Shown here piece by piece: positions 1 to 7,723 of a DNA stretch of 64,000 bases; the first letter of the stretch is position 1; each line of letters starts with the position of its first letter. A program made the translations under genes and the position numbers. The stretch is taken from NCBI RefSeq assembly GCF_019970065.1, contig NZ_JAHXYH010000002.1, forward strand, positions 682,001 to 746,000, read 5' to 3'. This DNA comes from Chryseobacterium sp. OSA05B. Its GTDB lineage: Bacteria; Bacteroidota; Bacteroidia; Flavobacteriales; Weeksellaceae. The notes beneath the pieces are model-generated. The model was not told the origin of the DNA, did not search any database, and saw only the letters and a list, made by a program, of their open reading frames with translations.

Positions 1-675
1 CTTTAAAACTTCTCCCGTCTTTTGGTTTTTAAGGGAATAAAAAGTCTTATATTCAGAAGGATTTTTATTGATTTTTTCCTTTTCAGTTTTAATATTCGTT
101 CCGATTTTGTAATCTCGGAAATCGATCAGTGGTTCGTGCATTATTCCCTGCGCCATAATATAAATCATGATCAAAGAAAAAAGGCCTAAAAGAGCATATC
201 TAAACTTACCGGAAGACTCTTTTGTATTGTCACTGCTGTACACATCTTTTTTACGGAACTCCTTTCTGTAAAGGATAAACACGATGATAAGACCGACAAG
301 AAGCACAATGTCTTTCATAAAGCTCTGCCATGGCGTAAACTTGATCGCGTCCCCAAAACATCCGCAATCTGTCACCACATTGTAATAGGCAGAATAAAAA
401 GTAAGGAACCCAAAGAAGATACAAAGGGCAATTAACGCTGAAAGGGTGAACTTAAGCTTCAGTTTTAGCAACAGCATAAATCCTAAGAAAAGCTCCAGTA
501 CGACCACAATGACCGAGAACAGCAGCGCAAATTTTTCCAGAAATGGCATATTGAAAACCGATGGCGCAAAATATTCTTCCATTTTGAAAGAAAATCCCAC
601 CAGATCCACAGCCTTTACAAAGCCGGACAGAATAAAGATAACAGCAATAATAAAGCGTAATAAACCTTTGATCAT
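1..675 (-). CDS. DoxX-like membrane protein, BT_3928 family (3' end outside window)
   Basis: This minus-strand gene starts with ATG at 675 (MIKGLLRF...) and stays open to the window edge, so its C-terminus is missing. The visible ~225 residues hold about four hydrophobic segments with a CGCFGDAIKFTP motif between the second and third, followed by a soluble tail. This matches DoxX/BT_3928-type proteins of Bacteroidota, whose exact role is unknown; a redox or quinone link is only inferred from the Cys pair and the superfamily. It lies 6 nt after the DUF1599 gene on the same strand, an arrangement common in Flavobacteria, so the two are probably co-transcribed. Confidence 0.75.
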   Translation of the reverse strand, partial: MIKGLLRFIIAVIFILSGFVKAVDLVGFSFKMEEYFAPSVFNMPFLEKFALLFSVIVVVLELFLGFMLLLKLKLKFTLSALIALCIFFGFLTFYSAYYNVVTDCGCFGDAIKFTPWQSFMKDIVLLVGLIIVFILYRKEFRKKDVYSSDNTKESSGKFRYALLGLFSLIMIYIMAQGIMHEPLIDFRDYKIGTNIKTEKEKINKNPSEYKTFYSLKNQKTGEVLK

Positions 676-681
676 AGTATT

Positions 682-1245
682 TTATTTTTGGGTTTCGGAA
701 ATATTTTCTTTTTCAGAGAACTTGATCAGACAGAAAACAGCATAGTTAAGCATATCGAAATAATTGGCATCTAGGCCTTCAGAAACAATGGTTTTTCCCT
801 GATTATCTTCAATCTGTTTCGTTCTCAGTACTTTCTGGTAGATAAGATCAGTGATGGAAGAAATTCTCATATCTCTCCATGCTTCACCGTAATCGTGATT
901 CTTTCTTTCCATTAAAGTCTGAGCATCATTGGAATATTTATCGTAAAGGCTCAACACTTCCTCCTTATTTTCATTAAAATCATTAGAAAGTCCTTTTTCA
1001 AGCTGAATAAGTCCGATAATAGAGTAGTTGACAATCGCAATGAATTCGTCTTCTTCACTTTCATCCACCATTTTTTTATCCGTCATCTGAAGCGTACGTA
1101 TCCTGTTCACCTTGATGTAAATCTGATCCGTAATAGAACTGGGTCTTAAAACCCTCCATGCTGCACCGTAATCCTGCAATTTTTTACTGAAAAGATCACG
1201 ACACTCACTGATCACTTTCCCGAACTGTACTGATGTTTTTGACAT
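682..1245 (-). CDS. DUF1599 domain protein with internal duplication
   Basis: This 187-residue soluble protein is visibly a tandem duplication. DYGAAWRVLRPSSITDQIY at about residues 25-43 is echoed by DYGEAWRDMRISSITDLIY at about 118-136. Each is followed by an Arg/Lys-rich helix, an acidic stretch and an NY(S/A) motif (near 73 and 165), giving a period of about 93 residues. This is the hallmark of DUF1599, whose function is not established; a nucleotide-binding role is speculation. It is the first gene of a minus-strand pair with the DoxX-like gene and diverges from folP across a repeat-rich spacer. The ATG at 1243-1245 is the only good start. Confidence 0.85.
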   Translation of the reverse strand: MSKTSVQFGKVISECRDLFSKKLQDYGAAWRVLRPSSITDQIYIKVNRIRTLQMTDKKMVDESEEDEFIAIVNYSIIGLIQLEKGLSNDFNENKEEVLSLYDKYSNDAQTLMERKNHDYGEAWRDMRISSITDLIYQKVLRTKQIEDNQGKTIVSEGLDANYFDMLNYAVFCLIKFSEKENISETQK

Positions 1246-1309
1246 AAATTCTCTTAATCTCCCAAATATACGAATTCGGTTTTAGGTAGCGGGAATCGGG
1301 CATTGATTT

Positions 1310-1652
1310 TTGTCAGAGTTTGGAGGTTTTGGGTTGAAGAGTTTTAGAGTGGGGGAGTCGGAGAGTTTGAGGGTAGGAGGATTTTAGAGTTGCGGGGTAC
1401 GGAATTCGGGGTGAGAGGGTTTGAAAGTATGAGACTTGGTTGCTGGTTGTCAGTTGCTGGTTCATATTAGGAAATTTTAAAATGAAGAGATTCTAAATTT
1501 AATTTCTATCTAAAAGAATATTCGTTTCCGCCCAAGGGCTTACAACCAATAACAAACCAGCAACCATCAACTGACAACTAGCAACATTCCACAATAAGTC
1601 TTAATTTTGCAGAATAGTATCGCCTATCAATCATCATTTATCAATCATCAAC
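1310..1652. repeat. Intergenic inverted modular repeat upstream of folP
   Basis: The 407-nt spacer between DUF1599 and folP carries no gene. Its left part (about 1310-1470) is purine-rich with recurring words such as gagagtttgaggg, ggggtacggaattcgg and gttgctggttgtcagttg. Its right part (about 1545-1590) carries the complementary words aaccagcaaccatcaactg and acaactagcaac, so the two halves form a degenerate inverted repeat of about 250 nt. The same words occur in other spacers (about 29012-29200, 30655-30830, 31945-32105 and 34964-35140). I see no TAnnTTTG box that clearly belongs to folP. Confidence 0.6.
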
Positions 1653-2531
1653 ATGATCTCTAATTCCGAAACCCGCACCCCGCACCCCGAAACTCACAAC
1701 TACACCCTCAATTGCAACGGAAGGCTGGTGGAACTGGGCACCCCAAAAATCATGGGCATCCTCAATCTTACCCCGGATTCTTTTTCAGACGGTGGGAAAT
1801 TTAACAGTGAAAAATCTGCGCTGGAACATGCGGAAAAACTTTTGAAAGACGGAGCAGAAATCATCGATATCGGGCCACAATCCACACGTCCGAATGCTGA
1901 ATTTCTGAGTAGTAAAGAGGAAATAGACAGAATAGGGAACATGATTTCTCTGATCAAAAAAGAATTTCCGGAAGCACTGATCTCACTGGATACATTTTAT
2001 GCTGAAACGGTAAAATTCGGCTTTAATGAAGGAATTGACATGATCAATGATATTTCCGGCGGACAGTATGATGATAAAATGTTTGATGTGGCAGGTGAAA
2101 CGAAACTTCCCTACATTCTGATGCATGTGAACCCATCTTACGAAACGATGCATGACAAAGTAAAATTTGAGGACATTACTCTGGAAGTTAACCGTTATTT
2201 TTCTAAAAAGACCAATGAGCTTCTTGAAAAAGGAGTCAAAGACATCATTCTGGATCCCGGTTTTGGTTTCGGAAAAACAGTGGAAGATCAGATGAAAATG
2301 ATCGGGGAAACCGAGTATCTTGGCTTTGATAAATTTCCTTTGCTGATCGGTATTTCAAGAAAATCATTTATCTATAAACCACTCGGAAAATCTCCCCTGG
2401 ATATTAATGAAGAAACGCAGAAACTTCATAGGAAAGTTCTGGAGCAGGGCGCTAAAATTTTAAGAGTACATGATGTGGCGGAAGCCGCAGTAACCATCAG
2501 GCAGTTTTGCGAAAAAAATAAAAAGTGTTAA
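1653..2531 (+). CDS. folP: Dihydropteroate synthase
   Basis: FolP condenses 6-hydroxymethyl-7,8-dihydropterin pyrophosphate with p-aminobenzoate to give dihydropteroate in cytosolic folate synthesis, and is the sulfonamide target. The family signatures are in order: NLTPDSFSDGG (residues 38-48), DIGPQSTRP (72-80), DPGFGFGKT (about 201-209), GISRKSF (about 230) and LRVHDV near the end. At 292 residues it is slightly long because of an N-terminal extension of about 25 residues. The DNA coding for that extension resembles the surrounding intergenic repeat words. No later ATG precedes the first catalytic motif, so 1653 is kept as the start. The stop lies 6 nt before the promoter of the ilv leader. 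Confidence 0.93.
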   Translation: MISNSETRTPHPETHNYTLNCNGRLVELGTPKIMGILNLTPDSFSDGGKFNSEKSALEHAEKLLKDGAEIIDIGPQSTRPNAEFLSSKEEIDRIGNMISLIKKEFPEALISLDTFYAETVKFGFNEGIDMINDISGGQYDDKMFDVAGETKLPYILMHVNPSYETMHDKVKFEDITLEVNRYFSKKTNELLEKGVKDIILDPGFGFGKTVEDQMKMIGETEYLGFDKFPLLIGISRKSFIYKPLGKSPLDINEETQKLHRKVLEQGAKILRVHDVAEAAVTIRQFCEKNKKC

Positions 2532-2537
2532 AAAAAC

Positions 2538-2567
2538 TTGCTCAGCATTTAAAAATTAATACATTTG
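2538..2567 (+). promoter_or_regulatory. Bacteroidota-type promoter of the ilv leader
   Basis: A TTG at 2538-2540 and TACATTTG at 2560-2567 are separated by 19 nt, matching the Bacteroidota sigma-ABfr consensus TTTG or TTG, N17-23, TAnnTTTG. Transcription would start at about 2572-2575, at or next to the ATG of the first leader peptide, so the leader would be translated from an essentially leaderless transcript. The promoter begins 6 nt after the folP stop codon. Confidence 0.75.
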
Positions 2568-2571
2568 CAGT

Positions 2572-2655
2572 ATGAATTTTACGAATCAGAAAAATATTAT
2601 TGTCATTTCTAACATTATTGTTGTGGTAAACAACAGTAAGGAAGCGGCATTGTAA
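2572..2655 (+). CDS. ilv operon leader peptide 1 (Ile/Val-rich, 27 aa)
   Basis: A 27-codon ORF (MNFTNQKNIIVISN..., ending EAAL) follows directly on the promoter and contains the runs Ile-Ile-Val-Ile and Ile-Ile-Val-Val-Val. It is followed by an intrinsic terminator. Codons for the last residues (gaagcggc, 2641-2648) exactly repeat the 3' arm of that terminator (2693-2700) and can pair with its 5' arm (2680-2687). A ribosome stalled for lack of Ile- or Val-tRNA would free this copy to act as an antiterminator, whereas one that reaches the stop codon would cover it and let the terminator form. This is the classical attenuation layout. The role is inferred from sequence and position. Confidence 0.85.
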   Translation: MNFTNQKNIIVISNIIVVVNNSKEAAL

Positions 2656-2677
2656 AATATTTTAATTTAAATTATAT

Positions 2678-2707
2678 AAGCCGTTTCATTTTGAAGCGGC
2701 TTTTTTT
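2678..2707 (+). terminator. Attenuator terminator 1 of the ilv leader
   Basis: AAGCCGTTTC (2678-2687) pairs with GAAGCGGCTT (2693-2702) in a 10-bp stem with one G-U pair and a 5-nt loop, followed by a T run to 2707. The 5' arm can alternatively pair with 2641-2648 inside leader ORF 1. Confidence 0.85.
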
Positions 2708-2719
2708 ATTTCAGAAATT

Positions 2720-2776
2720 ATGAATCAGTTACTAACAGTAATTATTATCGTCATTATTATTCCCTTGCTTTGGTGA
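2720..2776 (+). CDS. ilv operon leader peptide 2 (Leu/Ile/Val-rich, 18 aa)
   Basis: The ORF encodes MNQLLTVIIIVIIIPLLW, with 12 of its 18 residues Leu, Ile or Val. It sits between terminator 1 and a second perfect terminator. The sequence gtgagaagg (2773-2781), overlapping its stop codon, is a near-copy of the second terminator's 3' arm (gtgagaggg) and pairs at 8 of 9 positions with ccctctcac (2808-2816). It therefore repeats the logic of leader 1, but its codon content would also sense leucine. No promoter of its own is seen, so it should be reached only by transcripts that pass terminator 1. Confidence 0.85.
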   Translation: MNQLLTVIIIVIIIPLLW

Positions 2777-2805
2777 GAAGGATAGAGTATGACTGTACAT
2801 ATTTG

Positions 2806-2836
2806 AGCCCTCTCACATCGTGAGAGGGCTTTTTTT
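2806..2836 (+). terminator. Attenuator terminator 2 of the ilv leader
   Basis: AGCCCTCTCAC (2806-2816) and GTGAGAGGGCT (2820-2830) form a perfect 11-bp stem with a 3-nt loop, followed by T6. The hairpin ends 32 nt before the ilvE start. The alternative partner of its 5' arm is 2773-2781, at the end of leader ORF 2. Confidence 0.88.
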
Positions 2837-2868
2837 ATACCCATTTGTTAATTTTTAAACCTTAAATA

Positions 2869-3741
2869 ATGTATTACAACGACAAAACTATCGTGTATTT
2901 TGATGGAAACTTTCTCAAGGCCGGAGAGGCAGGAATGGATCTCTACGGACAGTCACTTCATTACGGTTACTCCGTTTTTGAAGGTATAAAATCCTATAAT
3001 ACCGATCACGGAACCAAAATTTTTAAAGCAGAAGAACATTATGAAAGGCTGAAAAGATCAGCAGAACTGATGTACATCCCGTTTGATTATTCAGTCAGTC
3101 AATTAACAGACCTCACGTATGAGCTTTTGGAACGTAACGGATTCAAAGACGCTTATATCCGCCCGTTGGTCACCTGTTCGCCCAATATGTCCCTGTCAAA
3201 AGGAAAAAAATCCTACCTCTCATTGCTTGCCTGGGAATGGAGCAACGGCTATCTCGCAGACAAAATGAAAATCATGACCTCAGGTTTTCAACGCCCCAAT
3301 CCTAATGCCTTTAAAGTGGAAGCCAAAGTAGGCGGCCACTATGTCAATTCTATTCTGGCCTGCCAGGATGCCAAAGATAAAGGCTACGATGAAGCCCTTT
3401 TACTTGACGAATACGGAAATGTTGCTGAAAGCTCAGGAGCCAATATATTCTACGAAAAGGAAGGAAAATTATTTACGCCTGCAAAAGGAAGCATATTGCC
3501 GGGAATTACGAGACAGACCGTGCTTGAAATATGTGGCGAACTTAATATTCCCGTTAAAGAAACCTTCTTTAAACCCGAAGACATGAGAGGAGCTGATGCC
3601 GCTTTCTTCTGTGGTACGGCAGCTGAAATTGTAGCGTTGGATTCATTGGATGATGTTCCTTTTACCAAAAACTGGGAGGATACAGCAAGTGGAAAAGTAC
3701 AGCAGGCCTATCAGAAACTGGTAAGAGTTCTGTCATTGTAA
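2869..3741 (+). CDS. ilvE: Branched-chain amino acid aminotransferase
   Basis: IlvE is a fold-type IV PLP aminotransferase that carries out the last step of Val, Ile and Leu synthesis, using glutamate. The 290 residues include the early FDG and HYGYSVFEG motifs (about 31-39), the presumed PLP lysine K153 in KVGGHYVNS, and AESSGANIF with E187, which contacts the cofactor ring. The length is normal for the bacterial class. It is the first structural gene behind the tandem attenuator. D-amino acid aminotransferase and aminodeoxychorismate lyase share the fold, but the ilv operon context strongly favours IlvE. Confidence 0.93.
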   Translation: MYYNDKTIVYFDGNFLKAGEAGMDLYGQSLHYGYSVFEGIKSYNTDHGTKIFKAEEHYERLKRSAELMYIPFDYSVSQLTDLTYELLERNGFKDAYIRPLVTCSPNMSLSKGKKSYLSLLAWEWSNGYLADKMKIMTSGFQRPNPNAFKVEAKVGGHYVNSILACQDAKDKGYDEALLLDEYGNVAESSGANIFYEKEGKLFTPAKGSILPGITRQTVLEICGELNIPVKETFFKPEDMRGADAAFFCGTAAEIVALDSLDDVPFTKNWEDTASGKVQQAYQKLVRVLSL

Positions 3742-3883
3742 ATTTAAAGAATATAAATAATTGATTATCAATTTAATGTGTCTATTTTTCAAACAGTTGA
3801 ATATTGTAATTTTTATAAAATTCAAAATAAAAAAGAGATTACAAGCTGTAGTTTTGGACCAAAATTAAGTAAAAGCTTCATGT

Positions 3884-3952
3884 ATGAATTCCGAAAACAA
3901 TGAGATTATTGATACACCCAAAGAGATGATAAGAACAGCAAATGCAGGATAA
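3884..3952 (+). CDS. Possible 22-aa upstream ORF overlapping the ilvD start
   Basis: In the 200-nt ilvE-ilvD spacer an ATG opens a 22-codon frame ([22 protein letters not shown]) whose TAA at 3950-3952 falls between the two candidate ilvD starts (3942 and 3954), in another frame. It is not enriched in branched-chain codons and no terminator follows, so it does not look like a third attenuator. It could couple translation to ilvD or be chance. I do not recognise the peptide. Confidence 0.25.
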   Translation: MNSENNEIIDTPKEMIRTANAG

Positions 3953-5636
3953 TATGTTAAATAAATATTCAAAAACATTCACACAAAACAGCGAACAGCC
4001 CGCAGCAAAAGCAATGCTTTATGGAATAGGCTTTACAGAAGAAGATATGCACAAGGCCCAGATCGGAATTGCCAGTATGGGATATGACGGAAATACCTGC
4101 AATATGCATCTCAATGACCTGGCTAAAGTGGTAAAAAAAGGAACCTGGAATCACGGTCTTGCAGGATTAATATTCAATACCATAGGCGTAAGCGATGGGA
4201 TGAGTAATGGCACAGACGGAATGCGGTACTCGCTGGTAAGTCGCGATGTGATAGCAGACAGCATAGAAGCGATCTGCGGGGCACAGTATTATGACGGAAT
4301 TATTGCACTACCAGGCTGCGACAAGAATATGCCGGGAACCATTATCGCCATGGGAAGACTGGACAGACCATCCATCATGGTCTATGGAGGAACAATAGCG
4401 CCGGGATGTTATAAAAATGAACCGCTTAATATCGTTTCGGCCTTTGAAGCTTTTGGGAAAATAATTGCCGGGGAAATTTCAGAAGAAGATTTCAACGGAG
4501 TGATTAAAAATTCCTGTCCGGGAGCAGGAGCATGTGGGGGAATGTACACCGCCAATACCATGTCATCAGCCATAGAAGCCTTAGGAATGAGCCTTCCGTA
4601 TTCATCTTCCAATCCCGCACTAAGTGATGAAAAGCAAAATGAATGTCTGGAAGCAGGAAAATACATTAAAATATTACTGGAAAAAGATATCAAACCTTCA
4701 GATATCATGACCCGCAAGGCTTTCGAAAATGCGCTTCGTCTGATCATCATTCTTGGGGGCAGTACCAATGCCGTTCTGCATTTTATAGCAATGGCGAAAA
4801 GCGTTGGCGTTTCCATAACTCAGGATGATTTTCAGAAAATGAGCGATATCACACCGGTATTGGCAGATCTTAAACCGAGTGGAAAATACCTGATGCAGGA
4901 TCTTCATAATCATGGAGGAACACCTGCCGTCATGAAATACTTACTGGAAGAAGGTTTATTGCACAGCGACTGTTTAACGGTTACCGGAAAAACCATCGCT
5001 GAAAATCTTCAAAATGTTCCCAGCCTTGATTTTACAAAGCAGAAGATCATCAGACCCTTATCCAATCCTATCAAACAAACGGGACATTTGAGAATACTGT
5101 ACGGAAACCTTGCTGAAAAGGGAAGCGTAGCCAAGATCACCGGAAAAGAAGGCGAAAAATTTTCAGGAAAGGCAAGAGTATTCGATGGAGAAAAAGATCT
5201 GATCAAAGGCATTGAAAACGGAAGAGTTCAGCACGGGGACGTCATTGTCATCCGTCATGAAGGTCCCAAAGGCGCACCGGGAATGCCGGAAATGCTGAAA
5301 CCTACCAGCGCACTGATCGGAGCGGGACTCGGCGGAAGTGTTGCTTTAATTACCGATGGAAGATTCAGTGGCGGAACCCATGGCTTTGTAGTAGGGCACA
5401 TCACTCCTGAAGCGTATGAAGGCGGCCTGATCGCTTTTGTAAAGGACAATGACCTTATTGAAATCGACGCTGTCAACAACACCATACAGCTCAAAGTTTC
5501 CGAAGAAGAAATCGAGCAGAGAAAGAAAGGATGGCAAAAACCTGAACTTAAAGTAAAAAAAGGATTGCTGTACAAATATGCACTCACCGTGTCATCAGCC
5601 GCAGAAGGTTGTGTAACAGATGAAATCACTCAATAA
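3942..5636 (+). CDS. ilvD: Dihydroxy-acid dehydratase
   Basis: IlvD dehydrates 2,3-dihydroxy-isovalerate and 2,3-dihydroxy-3-methylvalerate to the 2-keto acids, using an Fe-S cluster and Mg2+. The 564 residues show the IlvD/Edd signatures: GCDKNMPG, the second cluster region [25 protein letters not shown], and the C-terminal [15 protein letters not shown]. Length is typical of the family. Two in-frame starts exist (3942 and 3954); the second (MLNKYSKTF) is equally plausible. The 3' end overlaps or abuts ilvB, consistent with one operon. Confidence 0.95.
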   Translation: MQDNMLNKYSKTFTQNSEQPAAKAMLYGIGFTEEDMHKAQIGIASMGYDGNTCNMHLNDLAKVVKKGTWNHGLAGLIFNTIGVSDGMSNGTDGMRYSLVSRDVIADSIEAICGAQYYDGIIALPGCDKNMPGTIIAMGRLDRPSIMVYGGTIAPGCYKNEPLNIVSAFEAFGKIIAGEISEEDFNGVIKNSCPGAGACGGMYTANTMSSAIEALGMSLPYSSSNPALSDEKQNECLEAGKYIKILLEKDIKPSDIMTRKAFENALRLIIILGGSTNAVLHFIAMAKSVGVSITQDDFQKMSDITPVLADLKPSGKYLMQDLHNHGGTPAVMKYLLEEGLLHSDCLTVTGKTIAENLQNVPSLDFTKQKIIRPLSNPIKQTGHLRILYGNLAEKGSVAKITGKEGEKFSGKARVFDGEKDLIKGIENGRVQHGDVIVIRHEGPKGAPGMPEMLKPTSALIGAGLGGSVALITDGRFSGGTHGFVVGHITPEAYEGGLIAFVKDNDLIEIDAVNNTIQLKVSEEEIEQRKKGWQKPELKVKKGLLYKYALTVSSAAEGCVTDEITQ

Positions 5637-5643
5637 AAAGACA

Positions 5644-7371
5644 ATGAAGAATCTAAATGTATCCACAGAAACAGAAATCAGCGGCAGCCGGATCATCCTT
5701 GAAGCATTTCTTCAGGAAGGGGTAAAAACCATATTCGGGTATCCGGGCGGTGCCATTATCCCTATCTACGACGCACTTTACGACTATAAAAATCAGCTGG
5801 AGCATATTCTGGTCCGCCACGAGCAGGGAGCGGTCCATGCAGCGCAGGGGCTTGCGAGAGTATGCGGAGAAGTGGGGGTGGTATTGGCGACAAGTGGTCC
5901 GGGAGCAACCAATCTTGTCACAGGATTAGCTGATGCGCTGTTGGATAATACGCCTATTGTATGCATTACGGGACAGGTTTTTGACCATCTTTTGGGAACC
6001 GATGCGTTTCAGGAAATCGATGTTATGAATGTGACGAGCCCGGTTACCAAGTGGAATTATCAGGTCACCGATGCGGATGAACTTTCTGAAGTATTGGCTA
6101 AAGCATTCTATATCGCAAGATCTGGAAGACCCGGTCCGGTATTAATTGATGTCACGAAAAACGCTCAGCTGCAAAAGGTGTTCAACAGAGGTTACACCCC
6201 CTGTGATTCTTTGAGAAGTTACAGACCGGATCCTGTTCCCCATATGGACGCTATTGAAAAAGCTTCTTTTCTGATTAATAATGCGCAAAGACCATTCATC
6301 ATTGCCGGACAGGGAATTATGCTGGGGAAAGCTGAGAAGGAATTTTTACACTTTGCTGAGAAATCAGGAATTCCGGTGGCATGGACGGTCTTAGGAATGA
6401 GTGCGATCCCTACGGATCATCCACAGGCTGTAGGAATGGTAGGAATGCATGGAAACTACGGTCCCAATATCCTTACCAATGAATGTGATGTCCTGATCGC
6501 TGTAGGAATGCGTTTTGATGACCGTGTGACCGGAAGACTGGATCAGTATGCAAAACAGGCGAGAATTATTCATCTGGATATTGACAAAGCGGAGATCAAT
6601 AAAAATGTAAAAGTTGAGGTTCCTGTTCTCGGAAACTGCAAAGAAACTTTACCCCTTTTAACACAACTGATAGAACCGGGAGCGTATACAGACTGGCATC
6701 AAAAGTTTAAAGACTGCTATGCCATTGAACATGATCAACTGATCAGCCACGAACTTTATCCTTCTGAAGGAGAAATTACGATGGGAGAAGTGATTCGACA
6801 ACTGAATGAAATGACTCAGGGAGAAGCTGTGATCGTAACGGATGTAGGGCAGCACCAGATGGCTACCTGCAGATATTCAAGCTTTAAACATTCCAGAAGC
6901 AATATTACCAGCGGTGGATTGGGAACCATGGGATTTTGTCTTCCAGCCGCAATAGGAGCTGCTTATGGAGTCACTAACCGTCATGTTATTGCCGTAATGG
7001 GAGATGGTGGAGCGCAAATGAATATCCAGGAATTGGGAACATTGATGCAGTATCAGCCGGATATCAAGATTTTAATTCTTAATAATTGCTATCTGGGAAT
7101 GGTAAGACAGTGGCAGGAATTATTTCATGAAGAGAGATATTCCTCGGTAGATATTCAGAGTCCGGATTTTGTACAGGTGGCTAAAGGATATAAAATCCCG
7201 GGAAGAAAAGTAACGGAAAGGGAAGAACTGGAAGCAGGACTTAGTGAAATGCTTCATCATCAAGGCGCTTTCCTGCTGGAAGTCATGACTGGGAAAGAGC
7301 ATAATGTTTTTCCAATGATTCCTCAGGGGAAAAGTGTTTCAGAGATCGTGCTGACCAACAATAAGACATAA
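5644..7371 (+). CDS. ilvB: Acetolactate synthase large (catalytic) subunit
   Basis: This ThDP enzyme condenses pyruvate with pyruvate or 2-ketobutyrate, the first common step of Val and Ile synthesis. Visible features are GYPGGAIIPIYDAL near the N-terminus, the ThDP-activating Glu in RHEQGAVHAAQG, a central FAD-domain region (IIAGQGIMLG), and the ThDP/Mg motif GDGGAQMN through NNCYLGMVRQWQ. I chose ATG 5644 because an A-rich leader precedes it and it gives MKNLNVSTETEISG. An in-frame ATG at 5620 overlapping the end of ilvD would add 8 residues. ilvN follows 19 nt after the stop. Confidence 0.95.
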   Translation: MKNLNVSTETEISGSRIILEAFLQEGVKTIFGYPGGAIIPIYDALYDYKNQLEHILVRHEQGAVHAAQGLARVCGEVGVVLATSGPGATNLVTGLADALLDNTPIVCITGQVFDHLLGTDAFQEIDVMNVTSPVTKWNYQVTDADELSEVLAKAFYIARSGRPGPVLIDVTKNAQLQKVFNRGYTPCDSLRSYRPDPVPHMDAIEKASFLINNAQRPFIIAGQGIMLGKAEKEFLHFAEKSGIPVAWTVLGMSAIPTDHPQAVGMVGMHGNYGPNILTNECDVLIAVGMRFDDRVTGRLDQYAKQARIIHLDIDKAEINKNVKVEVPVLGNCKETLPLLTQLIEPGAYTDWHQKFKDCYAIEHDQLISHELYPSEGEITMGEVIRQLNEMTQGEAVIVTDVGQHQMATCRYSSFKHSRSNITSGGLGTMGFCLPAAIGAAYGVTNRHVIAVMGDGGAQMNIQELGTLMQYQPDIKILILNNCYLGMVRQWQELFHEERYSSVDIQSPDFVQVAKGYKIPGRKVTEREELEAGLSEMLHHQGAFLLEVMTGKEHNVFPMIPQGKSVSEIVLTNNKT

Positions 7372-7390
7372 CAATATAAATAAGAAAAAG

Positions 7391-7672
7391 ATGAATTCAG
7401 AAAACAGGGAATATACGATAACAGCCTACACAGAGGATTATTTGGGGCTGATCGGCAGGATCAATGCTATTTTTTCAAGGAGAAGAGTTTCCATTGTGAA
7501 TTTTAATGCAGGGCCTTCCGATATTGAAAAAGTAAAAAAGTTTGTCATCGTCATCAGAGAAACGGAAGAATCTGTACAGAAAATTACACGTCAGATGGAA
7601 AAACAGATAGATGTTCTTGAAGTTCATTACCATAAAAATCCATACCTGACCGTATCGGCACACGCAAGCTAA
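7391..7672 (+). CDS. ilvN: Acetolactate synthase small subunit, ACT-only short form
   Basis: The 93-residue protein is one ACT domain (ITAYTEDYLGLIGRINAIFS through FVIVIRETEE), the valine-binding regulatory module of acetolactate synthase. Most IlvN/IlvH proteins are about 160-180 residues with a C-terminal second domain. That domain is absent here, and the stop is followed by a normal 51-nt spacer before ilvC rather than a decayed reading frame. It thus resembles the short IlvM type. Whether it confers valine feedback is uncertain. Its place between ilvB and ilvC makes the assignment firm. Confidence 0.88.
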   Translation: MNSENREYTITAYTEDYLGLIGRINAIFSRRRVSIVNFNAGPSDIEKVKKFVIVIRETEESVQKITRQMEKQIDVLEVHYHKNPYLTVSAHAS

Positions 7673-7723
7673 ATAGAAAAGCAATCAAAAAAATATCATT
7701 AACAACATATAAAAATTAAAAAA

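Noticed and set aside
4409..4816. Minus-strand frames within ilvD
   Set aside because: They are antisense to strongly conserved IlvD motifs and have no promoter or family features.
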